The notes: generated by a model not told the origin, from the letters alone. A stretch of 32,276 nucleotides of DNA from Actinomycetes bacterium (GCA_021791615.1 JAJYWG010000082.1:1-32276), one strand, 5' to 3'. Numbered from the stretch's first letter, positions 14,336 through 22,058 are shown. Numbers and translations: made by a program.

Positions 14336-14408
14336 CAGCCCCAACGGGATTCGAACCCGTGTCTCCACCTTGAGAGGGTGGTGTCCTCGGCCACTAGACG
14401 ATGGGGCC
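14336..14408 (-). tRNA. tRNA-Glu (CUC)
   Basis: 73-nt cloverleaf on the minus strand. Acceptor GGCCCCA pairs with TGGGGCT (one G-T), discriminator G. Anticodon stem CCACC/GGTGG encloses loop CTCTCAA with anticodon CTC. T arm contains GGTTCGAATCC. No CCA is encoded. The accessory island abuts its 3' end, the normal position for integration into a tRNA gene that leaves it intact. Confidence 0.95.
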
Positions 14409-14446
14409 TCACGCCAGGTCAGCCGACGAGCGGCCCACCTGCCGAG

Positions 14447-14518
14447 CTCGGGGGGAAGGACTCGAACCCTCAATAACTGGACCAGAACCAGTCGTGTTGC
14501 CGATTACACCACCCCCGA
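14447..14518 (-). tRNA. tRNA-Gln (CUG)
   Basis: 72-nt cloverleaf on the minus strand. Acceptor TCGGGGG pairs with CCCCCGA, discriminator G. Anticodon stem ACTGG/CCAGT encloses loop TTCTGGT with anticodon CTG. T loop TTCGAGT. It lies 38 bases upstream of tRNA-Glu and is probably co-transcribed with it. Confidence 0.95.
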
Positions 14519-14581
14519 ATGGGCGAACTTCAAGGCTAGCCGACTGCCGGCCACCGCCGGGGCCGACACGAAAGGATCCGG

Positions 14582-15199
14582 CTACCCGAGGGCGTGGAGG
14601 TTCTGGAACCCGATGACCCGTCCCAGCCCCACCCCCAGGGCCTCCTTCAAGAAGTACGGGATGGTGGCCGTCCCGGTGATCGGCGACGTCTGGGTCGGCG
14701 CCGGGAAGGGCGTGAAGCCGAGAGCGCTGGCGATGGCCATCGATCGATCCTCGTGGAACGGGTCAGTGACCACCAAGACGGTGTGCACTCCCCGGGCTCT
14801 GAGCTCGGGCGCCAGCTCCGAGAGGTTGCGCCAGCTGTCGTCTCCACCCGCCTCGAGCACGTCCCGTGCCGGCACACCGTGGTCTTCCAGGTACCGGGCG
14901 CCGGCTTCGGACTCGGTGTAGACATCACCTTTCTCCTTGCTGCCGGTGACGCCCACGAGGTGTGAGTAACCCTGCTGGAACAGGAGAAGGGCCTGGTCCA
15001 GCCGAGCTCGCAGGTCCGGTGAGGGGATCCCGTTGTACTGGGCCGCCCCCATGACCACGATTGCCTGCGCCGGACGTGGATCGTACTGGCGTGACGTCAG
15101 CCAGACCTGGACCAGGGTCACTGCGAAGTAGGCGACCAGCCCCACTATGACCACGACCGCGATCTTGAGCGCCCAGCGGAGCGGAGCCAGGAGGAACAT
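14582..15199 (-). CDS. DUF218 (YdcF/SanA-like) membrane protein
   Basis: 205 aa. One N-terminal transmembrane helix (about 9-31, IAVVVIVGLVAYFAVTLV) is followed by a DUF218 domain: AIVVMGAAQYNGIPSPDLRARLDQAL, then VGVTGSKEKGDVYTESEAGARYL with EDHGVP, SWRNLSEL and VLVVTDPFHEDRSMAIA. The family has a Rossmann-like fold and includes SanA, YdcF and ElyC, linked to envelope integrity; its reaction is not established. The protein is probably anchored in the membrane; the side on which the domain sits is not settled by the sequence. It starts 70 bases after the gltX stop, across a duplicated segment, so it may be the last gene of the gltX transcript. Confidence 0.85.
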   Translation of the reverse strand: MFLLAPLRWALKIAVVVIVGLVAYFAVTLVQVWLTSRQYDPRPAQAIVVMGAAQYNGIPSPDLRARLDQALLLFQQGYSHLVGVTGSKEKGDVYTESEAGARYLEDHGVPARDVLEAGGDDSWRNLSELAPELRARGVHTVLVVTDPFHEDRSMAIASALGFTPFPAPTQTSPITGTATIPYFLKEALGVGLGRVIGFQNLHALG

Positions 15200-15211
15200 C
15201 CGCCCAGTCTG

Positions 15212-15279
15212 CCGGAGCGTCGGTCGCCGGCGGGGTCAGGGTGGACCGGAGCGCTGGTCGCCGACGGGGTCAGGGTGGA
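15212..15279. repeat. 34-bp tandem duplication over the gltX stop codon
   Basis: Two adjacent 34-bp units (15212-15245 and 15246-15279) differ at three positions and both contain the GGGTCAGGGTGGA block. The second unit carries the TGA stop of gltX (15270-15272), so the first is a duplicated gene tail now lying between gltX and the DUF218 gene. Confidence 0.75.
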
Positions 15280-16832
15280 CCGGAGAGCGCGACCCGCCGC
15301 CTGGCGGCTTCCAAGCGACGCACGACCTCGTCGCGCCCCAGGAGCGCGAGCGACTCGAAGAGTGGGGGACCGACGGTCCGGCCGGTCACCGCCACCCTGA
15401 TGGGGGCCTGGGCCTTGGACAGCTTGCGACCGGTCGTCTCCCCCACCGACTCGGTCGCCGCCCGGATGCGCTCCGGCGCCCAACCGTCCGGCGGCACCGA
15501 GCCGTACACCGACACGGCGGCGTCGAGCACGGCGGTGGAGCCCGGGTCACGGGCGATGGCCTTGTCCCAGCTGGCATCGTCGATGTCCGGATCGACCAGG
15601 AACAAGAAGTCCACCATTCCGACGACCTCACCGAGGGTGCTCACCCGTTCCTGGACCAGGGGGGCCATGGCCTCGAACACTTCCTCGTCGAAGCGCTCGG
15701 CCGGCCACGGCGGCGCCCCGGTACCGGTCCGTTCCGGGCTGGCCACGCCCGCCACGCCCGCCACGCCCGCCACGCCCGCCACGCCGGCCACATCTGCGTC
15801 GATCGCCGGGACCCACTCCCCGGGGACCGGCGACACCCAGGGTCGGCATGCGGCCACGAAGTCGGTCACCGGGAGCTCGCGCACGTACTCACCGTTCAGA
15901 TGGGTCAGCTTGCGGACGTCGAAGAACGCCGGTGCGTGATGGACGTCTTCCAGGCGGAACTCGTCCACGAGCACCTGGACGGGCACCTTCTCCGCGTCGC
16001 CGGGCGGGCTCCAACCGAGCAATGCCAAGTAGTTGCAGAAGGCCTCGGGCAAATAGCCCTGATCGCGGTAGGACTCGACGGCCACGGGGTCCCGGCGCTT
16101 CGAGAGCTTCTTGCGCTGCTCGTTCACCAGCATCGGCAGGTGGGCGAAGGTCGGCAGTGGCACCGCCGGTCCGACGGCGTCGAGGGACTGCCAGAGCATC
16201 ACCGCCTTCGGGGTGGTCGGCAGCAGGTCCTCGCCCCGGATGACGTGGGTGATGGCCATGTCGCGGTCGTCGACGACGTTGGCCAGGACGAACAGTGGCT
16301 GGCCCGAGGACTTGACCACCACGAAGTCCTCGAGGGACCGGTGGGGGAAGCTGACCTCGCCCCTGATGACGTCTCGAACCACGGTGACCCCGTCGTCGGG
16401 CACCCGGAAGCGAAGGGCCCGCGACGTGTCGCCATCGGTCGGCGACAACCCACGCTCCCGGCAGTGGCCGTCGTAGCCCGGGGTGGCGTTCGTGGCGGTC
16501 CGTTCCTCGACATCGGCCCGGCTGCAGTCGCAGGCGTAGAGGTAGCCACCGTCCCACAGCGCATCGACGGCCTCACGGTAGAGGTGCGACCGCTCCGACT
16601 GCCGGTAGGGCCCCTCGTCGGGAGACATATTGAGCCACGACATGGCCGAGAGGATCCCCTCGACCCACTCCTCCCGGTTGCGCTCGGCGTCGGTGTCCTC
16701 GATCCGGAGGATGAACACACCCTCCTGCTGACGGGCGAAGAGCCAATTGAACAGCGCGGTGCGGGCGCTGCCCACATGGAAGTACCCCGTGGGCGAAGGA
16801 GCGAAGCGGACCCGGACCGCGGGGCCGACCAT
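15270..16832 (-). CDS. gltX: Glutamyl-tRNA synthetase
   Basis: 520 aa class Ic synthetase that charges tRNA-Glu. It contains the HIGH-type motif as HVGS (residues 19-22, in FAPSPTGYFHVGSARTALFN), LRIEDTDAERNR, HVIRGEDLL and the KMSKS-type motif KLSKR near 243. The C-terminal half carries the helical anticodon-binding domain. An in-frame five-unit repeat of 9 bp inserts a VAG-rich linker near residues 349-363. I chose the ATG at 16832, ten bases past the ferredoxin stop, because family homology begins there; a start 39 bases upstream would overlap the ferredoxin gene. It lies close to the tRNA-Glu and tRNA-Gln genes. In many actinobacteria this enzyme also charges tRNA-Gln for later amidation. 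Discriminating or not cannot be told from the sequence alone. Confidence 0.95.
   Translation of the reverse strand: MVGPAVRVRFAPSPTGYFHVGSARTALFNWLFARQQEGVFILRIEDTDAERNREEWVEGILSAMSWLNMSPDEGPYRQSERSHLYREAVDALWDGGYLYACDCSRADVEERTATNATPGYDGHCRERGLSPTDGDTSRALRFRVPDDGVTVVRDVIRGEVSFPHRSLEDFVVVKSSGQPLFVLANVVDDRDMAITHVIRGEDLLPTTPKAVMLWQSLDAVGPAVPLPTFAHLPMLVNEQRKKLSKRRDPVAVESYRDQGYLPEAFCNYLALLGWSPPGDAEKVPVQVLVDEFRLEDVHHAPAFFDVRKLTHLNGEYVRELPVTDFVAACRPWVSPVPGEWVPAIDADVAGVAGVAGVAGVAGVASPERTGTGAPPWPAERFDEEVFEAMAPLVQERVSTLGEVVGMVDFLFLVDPDIDDASWDKAIARDPGSTAVLDAAVSVYGSVPPDGWAPERIRAATESVGETTGRKLSKAQAPIRVAVTGRTVGPPLFESLALLGRDEVVRRLEAARRRVALSGPP
15742..15786. repeat. 9-bp minisatellite inside gltX
   Basis: GCCACGCCC is repeated four times perfectly and a fifth time with the last base changed. 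It is in frame and encodes repeated Val-Ala-Gly. Because the unit is a multiple of three, copy-number change would lengthen or shorten a linker without a frameshift. Confidence 0.85.
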
Positions 16833-16842
16833 GGAGACGCCG

Positions 16843-17040
16843 CTATTCGTCGTCGACGATGGAGATGGCACCGGTGGGACAGCCGTTCACCGCCTGGCGG
16901 AGGCGATCCCGGAGCTGCTCGGGGGGATGCTCGTCGAGCACGTAGAGGAACCCGTCGTCTCGCACCTCGAACACTTCGGGCACGATCCCCATGCACACCG
17001 CGTTGCTGGCGCACTCGTCGAAGTCCACGACAACTCTCAC
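16843..17040 (-). CDS. Ferredoxin, [3Fe-4S] type
   Basis: 65 aa. Three cluster cysteines are visible: Cys10 and Cys16 (CASNAVC) and Cys54 in CPTGAI. The position that would hold the extra cysteine of a 4Fe-4S site is Asn13, so a [3Fe-4S] cluster is expected. Small ferredoxins of this type donate electrons to cytochromes P450 and related oxygenases in actinobacteria. Start is a GTG with an AGGAGGG ribosome-binding site 7 bases upstream. It follows the thiolase operon after 78 bases and precedes gltX by 10 bases, so it may be read with either. Its redox partner is not in the window. Confidence 0.9.
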   Translation of the reverse strand: MRVVVDFDECASNAVCMGIVPEVFEVRDDGFLYVLDEHPPEQLRDRLRQAVNGCPTGAISIVDDE

Positions 17041-17118
17041 CCTTGCCCTCCTCAGTCCGAAACGGTGCTGGCTGCAACCCCCGATGTCGGTGGCAGCATA
17101 CCGGGCGCCGCCGACGGG

Positions 17119-18291
17119 TCAGGGCTTGTCGGTTCCCACCACCCACATGGCGAAGAACTGCGACCCTCCACCGTAGGCCTGGGCGAGCGCCCGCCGGGTG
17201 CCGTCCACCTGGTGCTCACCGGCCTCACCGCGCACCTGCATTGCCGCCTCGAGGAACCTCAGCATCCCCGACGCTCCGATCGGGTTCGACGAGAGCACCC
17301 CGCCCGAGCAGTTCCAGGGGATGTCCCCCCCATCCATCGAGGTGCTACCGGCATCGGTCAACTTCCATCCGTCGCCTTCGTCGCAGAAGCCGAGATTTTC
17401 CAGCCACATCGGCTCGTACCAGCTGAAGGGGACGTACACCTCGGCGCAGTCGAAGTCCCGCCTCGGATCGGTCACCCCGGCCTGCCGGTAGACGTCGGCG
17501 GCGCACTCCCGGCCGGCCCGGGGATTGATCTGGTCCCTTCCGGCGAACATCGTGGGCTCCGAGCGCATGGCCATGCCGTGCACCCACGCCGGGCGCCTCC
17601 CGGTGTCCACCTGTGCCGCTGCGGCCGCCTGCTCGGAGCCGAGCACCATGGCCGCCGCCCCGTCTGACGAAGGACAGGCCTCCAGGTAGTGGAGCGGGTC
17701 CCAGAGCATCACCGACTGCTCGACCATCTCGATCGAGATGTCGGGGAGGTGCAAGTGGGCGTAGGGGTTCTTGAGCGCCTGCAGCCGGTCCTTCACCGCA
17801 ACCTGCATGCCGATGTGCCCCGGGGCCCCCGAGCGGCGCATGTAGGCCCGGATGTGGGGGGCGAAGTAGCCGCCGGCACCGGCCAGGAGCGGCGCCGAGA
17901 ACGGCTGGGGCACCGAGAGGGCCCACATGGCGTCGGAGTCGGACTGCTTCTCGAAGGCCACGGTGAGCACCCGGTCGTGGATGCCCGAGGTGACCAGGTG
18001 AGCGGCGACCAGCGCCGTCGAGCCGCCCACCGACCCGGCGGTGTGCACCCGCATGATCGGCTTGCCCACGGCACCGAGGGCGGGGGCCAGGTAGAGCTCG
18101 GGCATCATGACCCCTTCGAACATGTCGGGGGCCTTGCCGATGACCACGGCGTCTATGTCGGCCCATCCCAGGCCGGCGTCCTCCAAGGCCCGGAGCGCGG
18201 CCTCGCGGACCAGCCCGGCGATGGACACGTCGTCGCGTTTCGCGGCGTGCTTGGTCTGCCCGGTCCCGATGACCGCCACCCGCTCGCTCAT
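17119..18291 (-). CDS. Thiolase-fold protein (Ltp3-like), lipid/sterol side-chain degradation
   Basis: 390 aa with thiolase architecture: N-terminal VAVIGTGQTKHAAKR, VREAALRALEDAGL, VHTAGSVGGSTAL and C-terminal NCSGGVLSSNPIGASG followed by MQVRGEAGEHQV. The nucleophile position reads TAGSVGG rather than a CSSG-type motif, and the usual catalytic His of the GHPxGA block is Asn (SNPIGAS). It is therefore unlikely to be a classical thiolase. Related SCP-x/Ltp proteins act in sterol side-chain breakdown, some as aldolases paired with DUF35 proteins. Gene order and length resemble Ltp3 (Rv3523) of Mycobacterium tuberculosis, from memory. The ATG overlaps the previous stop (ATGA). It is the last gene of the four-gene operon. 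Confidence 0.82.
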   Translation of the reverse strand: MSERVAVIGTGQTKHAAKRDDVSIAGLVREAALRALEDAGLGWADIDAVVIGKAPDMFEGVMMPELYLAPALGAVGKPIMRVHTAGSVGGSTALVAAHLVTSGIHDRVLTVAFEKQSDSDAMWALSVPQPFSAPLLAGAGGYFAPHIRAYMRRSGAPGHIGMQVAVKDRLQALKNPYAHLHLPDISIEMVEQSVMLWDPLHYLEACPSSDGAAAMVLGSEQAAAAAQVDTGRRPAWVHGMAMRSEPTMFAGRDQINPRAGRECAADVYRQAGVTDPRRDFDCAEVYVPFSWYEPMWLENLGFCDEGDGWKLTDAGSTSMDGGDIPWNCSGGVLSSNPIGASGMLRFLEAAMQVRGEAGEHQVDGTRRALAQAYGGGSQFFAMWVVGTDKP

Positions 18292-19376
18292 CGCCCTCCC
18301 TCCAGCACGGCCACCAGGTTCTGTTGGAGGAGCGGGCCCGACGTGGCGTGGGCCACCGCCCGGTCGGCCCGCCCGTCCATGATCCGTGACGCCGCCTCGC
18401 CGATGCGGATGAGCCCTCCGGCCATGAGGGCGTTGGCCGCCAACGCGCCTCCCGACGGGTTCACCGACACGCCCTCCCCCAGGTCGAGGGCCTGAGCCAG
18501 GATGAGCTCCTGATGGGCGAACGGGGCGTGGAGCTCCGCCACGTCGACGCGGCCGTCTTGCACCCCGGCGAGCCGGCCGGCCATAGCCGTCGACGGCGAG
18601 AGCGTGAGGTCGCGTCCCCCCGGTGAGTGGGTCTCGATGCGATGGTCGATACCGGTGATCCACGCCGGGCGCTCGGCCCACTCGAACGCCTTGTCCCCGG
18701 CGGCGAGGACGATGGCTGCCGCGCCGTCGGTGATGGGCGGAAGCGCGTGCCGGCGCAGCGGTGCCACCACGTAGTCCTCGGTCATGAGCTCGTCGACGGT
18801 GCGGTCGTAGGCCACCTGGGCCATCGGGTTGTCGAGGGCGGAGCGCCGGCACCGGGCGGCCACGGCGGCGAAGTCCTCCTCGGAAGCCTTCCCGGCGTCC
18901 AGGAGCGCCCGGGCCTGGAGCGCGGCGAGCGCCACCGGGTCGGGCCACAGGGGGGCCATCACGTAGGGGTCGAGCTGGAGGGCCACGATCCGGGAGAGGT
19001 CCCCGAGGGACGACTTGCCGAACCCGTAGACCAGGGCCGCGTCCACCCCGTCCTCCTGGAGGACCACCCAGGCTTCGTAGAGGGCCCACGCCGCGTCCAT
19101 CTCGACGTGGCTCTCCCGGCGCGGCGGCCAGACCCCGATGGCGTCGAGGGCCGAGACGAAGCTGAACGGGCCACCCACCAGGTAGTCGGTCGACCCCGAG
19201 CAGATGAAGTCCACGTCGTCCTTGGTGATGCCGACCTTCCCGAGCACGTCGGCGAAGACCGGCATGAGGGTCTCCACCTCGTTGCGGTGCGCCTCCCGGC
19301 GCTGGTTCTGGGCCTGGGCGAACGAGACCACGGCGACGGGACGGCGACCGCCGCGGGCGGAAGGTGGGGTGGGCAT
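18288..19376 (-). CDS. Thiolase-fold protein (Ltp4-like)
   Basis: 362 aa, thiolase superfamily: VAVVSFAQAQNQRREAHRNEVE at the N-terminus, DDVDFICSGSTDYLVGG, VYGFGKSSLGDLS, ITDGAAAIVLAA and the C-terminal VNPSGGALAANALMAGGLIRI block. As in its neighbour, the Cys-nucleophile motif (GKSSLG) and the GHP-type His motif (AANALMAGG) are replaced, so the chemistry is probably not thiolysis. Length and position fit Ltp4 (Rv3522) of mycobacteria, by recollection. It may form a complex with the neighbouring thiolase and DUF35 proteins. The ATG overlaps the DUF35 stop by one base (TGATG). Confidence 0.8.
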   Translation of the reverse strand: MPTPPSARGGRRPVAVVSFAQAQNQRREAHRNEVETLMPVFADVLGKVGITKDDVDFICSGSTDYLVGGPFSFVSALDAIGVWPPRRESHVEMDAAWALYEAWVVLQEDGVDAALVYGFGKSSLGDLSRIVALQLDPYVMAPLWPDPVALAALQARALLDAGKASEEDFAAVAARCRRSALDNPMAQVAYDRTVDELMTEDYVVAPLRRHALPPITDGAAAIVLAAGDKAFEWAERPAWITGIDHRIETHSPGGRDLTLSPSTAMAGRLAGVQDGRVDVAELHAPFAHQELILAQALDLGEGVSVNPSGGALAANALMAGGLIRIGEAASRIMDGRADRAVAHATSGPLLQQNLVAVLEGGR

Positions 19377-19873
19377 CAGGTGTAGTCCTTGTAGGAGGCG
19401 TACTCGGCATCAGGCTCCCCGGTGGGCCGGAAGTGCTTCACCGACGCCATCGACGGGCCGAGCTGGTCGGGCTCCACCCACACCGCCTCGACCCGAAGAC
19501 CCATGCGCACCTGGTCCGCCGGGATCTCCTGGATGAGGCCCATGAACGAGATGTCGGCGCCGTCGAGGAGCACCTGGGCCACGATGTAGGGGATCTCGAT
19601 CGACTGCCCGGCGAAGGGCACGTTGACCACGCAGAAGGTGGTCACCGTCCCGGTGTTCCCGAGGGCCACCTCCTCGTCGGTCGGCACCCCGTCGACCGGG
19701 CAAGAGCCGCGGGAGGGCACGTAGACCTTCGAGCACACCGGGCACCGCTGGCCCACGAACCGTCCCTCGGCCAGCCCGCGCAGGTTCTTGGACTGGGCGA
19801 TGCCGGCGCTGAAGAGGTACTCGAGGCGGATCGGCGTGTCCAGCGTCGTGACCGGCTCCCGGGCTTCGGCCAT
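19376..19873 (-). CDS. Zn-ribbon/OB-fold DUF35 protein
   Basis: 165 aa. A rubredoxin-like Zn ribbon (QRCPVCSKVYVPSRGSCPVDG, about 42-62; three cysteines visible) is followed by an OB-fold (GTVTTFCVVNVPFAGQ ... IPYIVAQVLLDGADISFMGLI ... VRMGLRVEAVWVE). DUF35 proteins bind acyl-CoA and partner with thiolase-fold enzymes. ChsH2 of the cholesterol pathway is the well-studied case. It overlaps both neighbours by one base (TGATG-type at 19376 and at 19873), indicating translational coupling with the thiolases. Confidence 0.87.
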   Translation of the reverse strand: MAEAREPVTTLDTPIRLEYLFSAGIAQSKNLRGLAEGRFVGQRCPVCSKVYVPSRGSCPVDGVPTDEEVALGNTGTVTTFCVVNVPFAGQSIEIPYIVAQVLLDGADISFMGLIQEIPADQVRMGLRVEAVWVEPDQLGPSMASVKHFRPTGEPDAEYASYKDYT

Positions 19874-20352
19874 CAGCCCGGACCTCCGTCGTCGGCCGGG
19901 ACGAACGCCCGGATGTCCTGGATACGGCCCACCCGCTCGGTCGCCGGGAGGAAGTCGGCCCGGACCCGCATGCCGGTGCGCACCTCACTCGGGGACGGGG
20001 CGTCGAGCACGTGGAGCACGGACGTCGTCGCCCCGTCGAGGCGGACCAACACCCAGGCAAAGGGGTGGTCGAGCGGCTGCCCCGGGGCCGGGTCGGCGAT
20101 CCAGGCCCACGACGTCACCGTGCCGGCGGGGCCGACCTCGACCAGCTCGCCCGTCGCTTCGGCCGTCTCGGGGTCGTACTCGGTCGGGGGCACCACCACC
20201 GAGCCGTTCGAACCGCTCGCCCCGAGGATCCGCCCGTCACGCAAGCCGGTGAGGAAGGCACCGATGACCGGGCCCACCGAGCGCGAGTAGGGGTACTCGA
20301 GGACGTGGGCGCTGGTGAGCACCCCCTCGTCCGCTCCCGCCGTCTGGTCCAC
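19873..20352 (-). CDS. OB-fold DUF35-like protein, first gene of the thiolase operon
   Basis: 159 aa. The C-terminal OB-fold is clear (GELVEVGPAGTVTSWAWI ... PFAWVLVRLDGATTSVLHVLDA ... EVRTGMRVRADFLP). The N-terminal part lacks a complete Zn ribbon. I chose the GTG at 20352 because an AGGAGG ribbon-binding-type Shine-Dalgarno lies 5 bases upstream; the longer open frame to 20412 would run through the operator at 20405-20418. Together with the next gene it resembles the single two-domain mycobacterial protein Rv3521 split in two. Its stop overlaps the next start by one base. Likely role: subunit of an acyl-CoA-processing complex with the thiolase-fold proteins. Confidence 0.82.
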   Translation of the reverse strand: MDQTAGADEGVLTSAHVLEYPYSRSVGPVIGAFLTGLRDGRILGASGSNGSVVVPPTEYDPETAEATGELVEVGPAGTVTSWAWIADPAPGQPLDHPFAWVLVRLDGATTSVLHVLDAPSPSEVRTGMRVRADFLPATERVGRIQDIRAFVPADDGGPG

Positions 20353-20404
20353 TGTCACCTCCTCGCAGTCGATGCCCCGCACCTTCCGGGCGCCGTGGAG
20401 AAAG

Positions 20405-20418
20405 TAGAACACATTCCA
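20405..20418. promoter_or_regulatory. Candidate KstR-type operator before the DUF35/thiolase operon
   Basis: The 14-mer TAGAACACATTCCA fits the KstR consensus TnnAACnnGTTnnA at 7 of 8 fixed positions (read on either strand). It lies 53-66 bases upstream of the chosen start of the DUF35/thiolase operon. In mycobacteria, homologous genes belong to the KstR regulon, which is repressed by this TetR-family protein until sterol-derived CoA esters appear. The regulator gene is not in the window. Confidence 0.5.
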
Positions 20419-20454
20419 GTTTGCCGGTGCAACGTCTGGCCGGCCGGCCCCGGG

Positions 20455-21966
20455 TCAGCGCGGCGCCGAGGCCAGGAGCTGGGTGAAGAACTCGCGGTCG
20501 TGCATGATCGGGACGTCGGCCAGGAACATCTTGCCGTAGCGCTCGAAGTACATGAGCTGTTTGCCCAGGAGGAATGCCCCCCTGTCGAAGTCCGACATGA
20601 GCCCGCCGGACTCGTCGGCGATCTGCCGCATGCGGCGCTGGGCCCTGAGGCGCAGGACCACCGAGCGCAACGACCGCTCGTGGGCCTGGACCCCGACTCC
20701 CCGGGCCGCCTGGATCTGGGGTGCGGCCACCAGGGCGGCCAGGCTGACCTCGCCGAACGGGCGGGTGAGCGTGGGCTCGATGAGGCTCCGGAGGAACGCG
20801 GTGAGCTCGGCGTCGTCCAATCCCATGCCCACCTGGATAGCCCGCCCGTAGGTCTTGGTCAGGTGGGCGGTGATGTCGCTCCAGGCGCTCTCGTCGCCGA
20901 GCACTCCGTCGAGGAGCCGCAGGAAGAACATGTGGGTGTCGTGGTCGAGGCGGCCGACGATGCCCCAGTCGATGATGCCGATGCGACCGTCGTCGAGCAG
21001 GAGCATGTTCCCGGCGTGGACGTCACCGTGGAACGCCCCCCACCGCACCGCCGTGACGAAGAAGCTCCTCACCACGGCCTCGACCAGGGGTGCGGGGTCG
21101 TAGCCCAGCTCGGATACGCGGGCCAGATCGTCGATGGGGATGCCCTTCAGGTACTCCATGGTGAGGACGTTCGGGCCCGAGAGCTCGGGGTGCGGCTCGG
21201 GCACCACGATCAACGGCAGGTCGATCTCGCGTCCCAGCCGGCGGAAGTGGGCCAGCGCCCGGGCCTCGTTGCGCAAGTCGAGCTCTTCACCGAGCTGCTG
21301 GCGGAGCCCGTCGAGGAGCTGGAGGATGGACCCGGCCATCTGGTCCCCGGTCTGGCGGGAGAGGATGTCGAACAGGGGCTGCATGAGGTCCAGATCGGTG
21401 GCGACCACCCGCTCGATCCCCGGGCGGAGGACCTTGACCGCCACCTCACGGCCGTCACGGAGCCGAGCCCGGTGGACGACGGCGATCGACGCCCGCCCGA
21501 TCGGCTGAGGTTCGAACTCCTCGAACACCTCCTCGAGATTCGCGCCCAGGTCGTCTTCGACCCGCCGGCGCACCTGCGTGAAGGGCACCACCGGTCCGGT
21601 GTCGAGGCACGAGCGGAACTCGTCTGCCATCTCGTCTCCGAAGAGGCCGGGCGACGAGGCGACCATCTGACCGAACTTCATGAACGTCCCGCCGAGCTCT
21701 TCGACCATGAGCCGCAGGGGCCGGGCGAACGTCGCCGGCGGGAGGAGGCCGGCACGGACCTCACGGGCCTGGCGGACAGCCAGCGGGGCGAAGTGGCGGG
21801 CCGCCGATCTCCCGATCACCATGCCCCGCCGGACGAGCTCGGCCCGGCTGGCGGTGGGCAGCCGGCGGGGGTGGACCCGGGGCACCGACTCGGCCCCGGT
21901 CGATCCCGGCACCGTCGGCTCGGTGATGCCCGGCGGGTCCGGAGGCGGGGTGAGGGGAGAGCGCAC
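20455..21966 (-). CDS. ABC1/UbiB-family atypical kinase
   Basis: 503 aa. Family marks: KFGQ (97-100) in GGTFMKFGQMVASSPGLF, DEFRSCLD, the Ala-rich nucleotide loop as PIGRASIAVVHRARLRDG, VAVKVLRPG (invariant Lys), the catalytic HGDVHAGNMLL near 310 and the metal-binding IIDWG. Members (UbiB, COQ8, AarF) are ATPase/kinase-like proteins supporting quinone or lipid metabolism at the membrane. The start is a GTG in a Pro-rich lead; an internal start around residue 49 is possible. It ends 102 bases upstream of the thiolase operon start, with the KstR-type site in between, so it is probably a separate unit. Confidence 0.87.
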   Translation of the reverse strand: MRSPLTPPPDPPGITEPTVPGSTGAESVPRVHPRRLPTASRAELVRRGMVIGRSAARHFAPLAVRQAREVRAGLLPPATFARPLRLMVEELGGTFMKFGQMVASSPGLFGDEMADEFRSCLDTGPVVPFTQVRRRVEDDLGANLEEVFEEFEPQPIGRASIAVVHRARLRDGREVAVKVLRPGIERVVATDLDLMQPLFDILSRQTGDQMAGSILQLLDGLRQQLGEELDLRNEARALAHFRRLGREIDLPLIVVPEPHPELSGPNVLTMEYLKGIPIDDLARVSELGYDPAPLVEAVVRSFFVTAVRWGAFHGDVHAGNMLLLDDGRIGIIDWGIVGRLDHDTHMFFLRLLDGVLGDESAWSDITAHLTKTYGRAIQVGMGLDDAELTAFLRSLIEPTLTRPFGEVSLAALVAAPQIQAARGVGVQAHERSLRSVVLRLRAQRRMRQIADESGGLMSDFDRGAFLLGKQLMYFERYGKMFLADVPIMHDREFFTQLLASAPR

Positions 21967-22024
21967 GTCGACTGCAGGCTATGCGACGTTCGCCGCCGCG
22001 CCGACGTGTGCCTGTCGGAGGCGG

Positions 22025-22044
22025 GCGGCGCCCGGGGGCGCCGC
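22025..22044 (-). terminator. GC-rich hairpin between the SRPBCC and ABC1 genes
   Basis: A perfect 8-bp stem, GCGGCGCC/GGCGCCGC, with a CGGG loop lies 15 bases past the SRPBCC stop. There is no U-tract, so termination is plausible but unproven. Confidence 0.35.
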
Positions 22045-22058
22045 ACCCAGGTAGTCGT

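Noticed and set aside
15742..15786. CRISPR-like array
   Set aside because: The repeats are 9 bp with no spacers and lie in frame within gltX. No CRISPR array or cas operon was found elsewhere; the Cas4-like nuclease is not next to one.
15147..17426. 759-codon plus-strand frame across gltX and ferredoxin
   Set aside because: It spans several convincing minus-strand genes and reads as an artefact of GC-rich codon use. Low-complexity Arg/Gly/His content.
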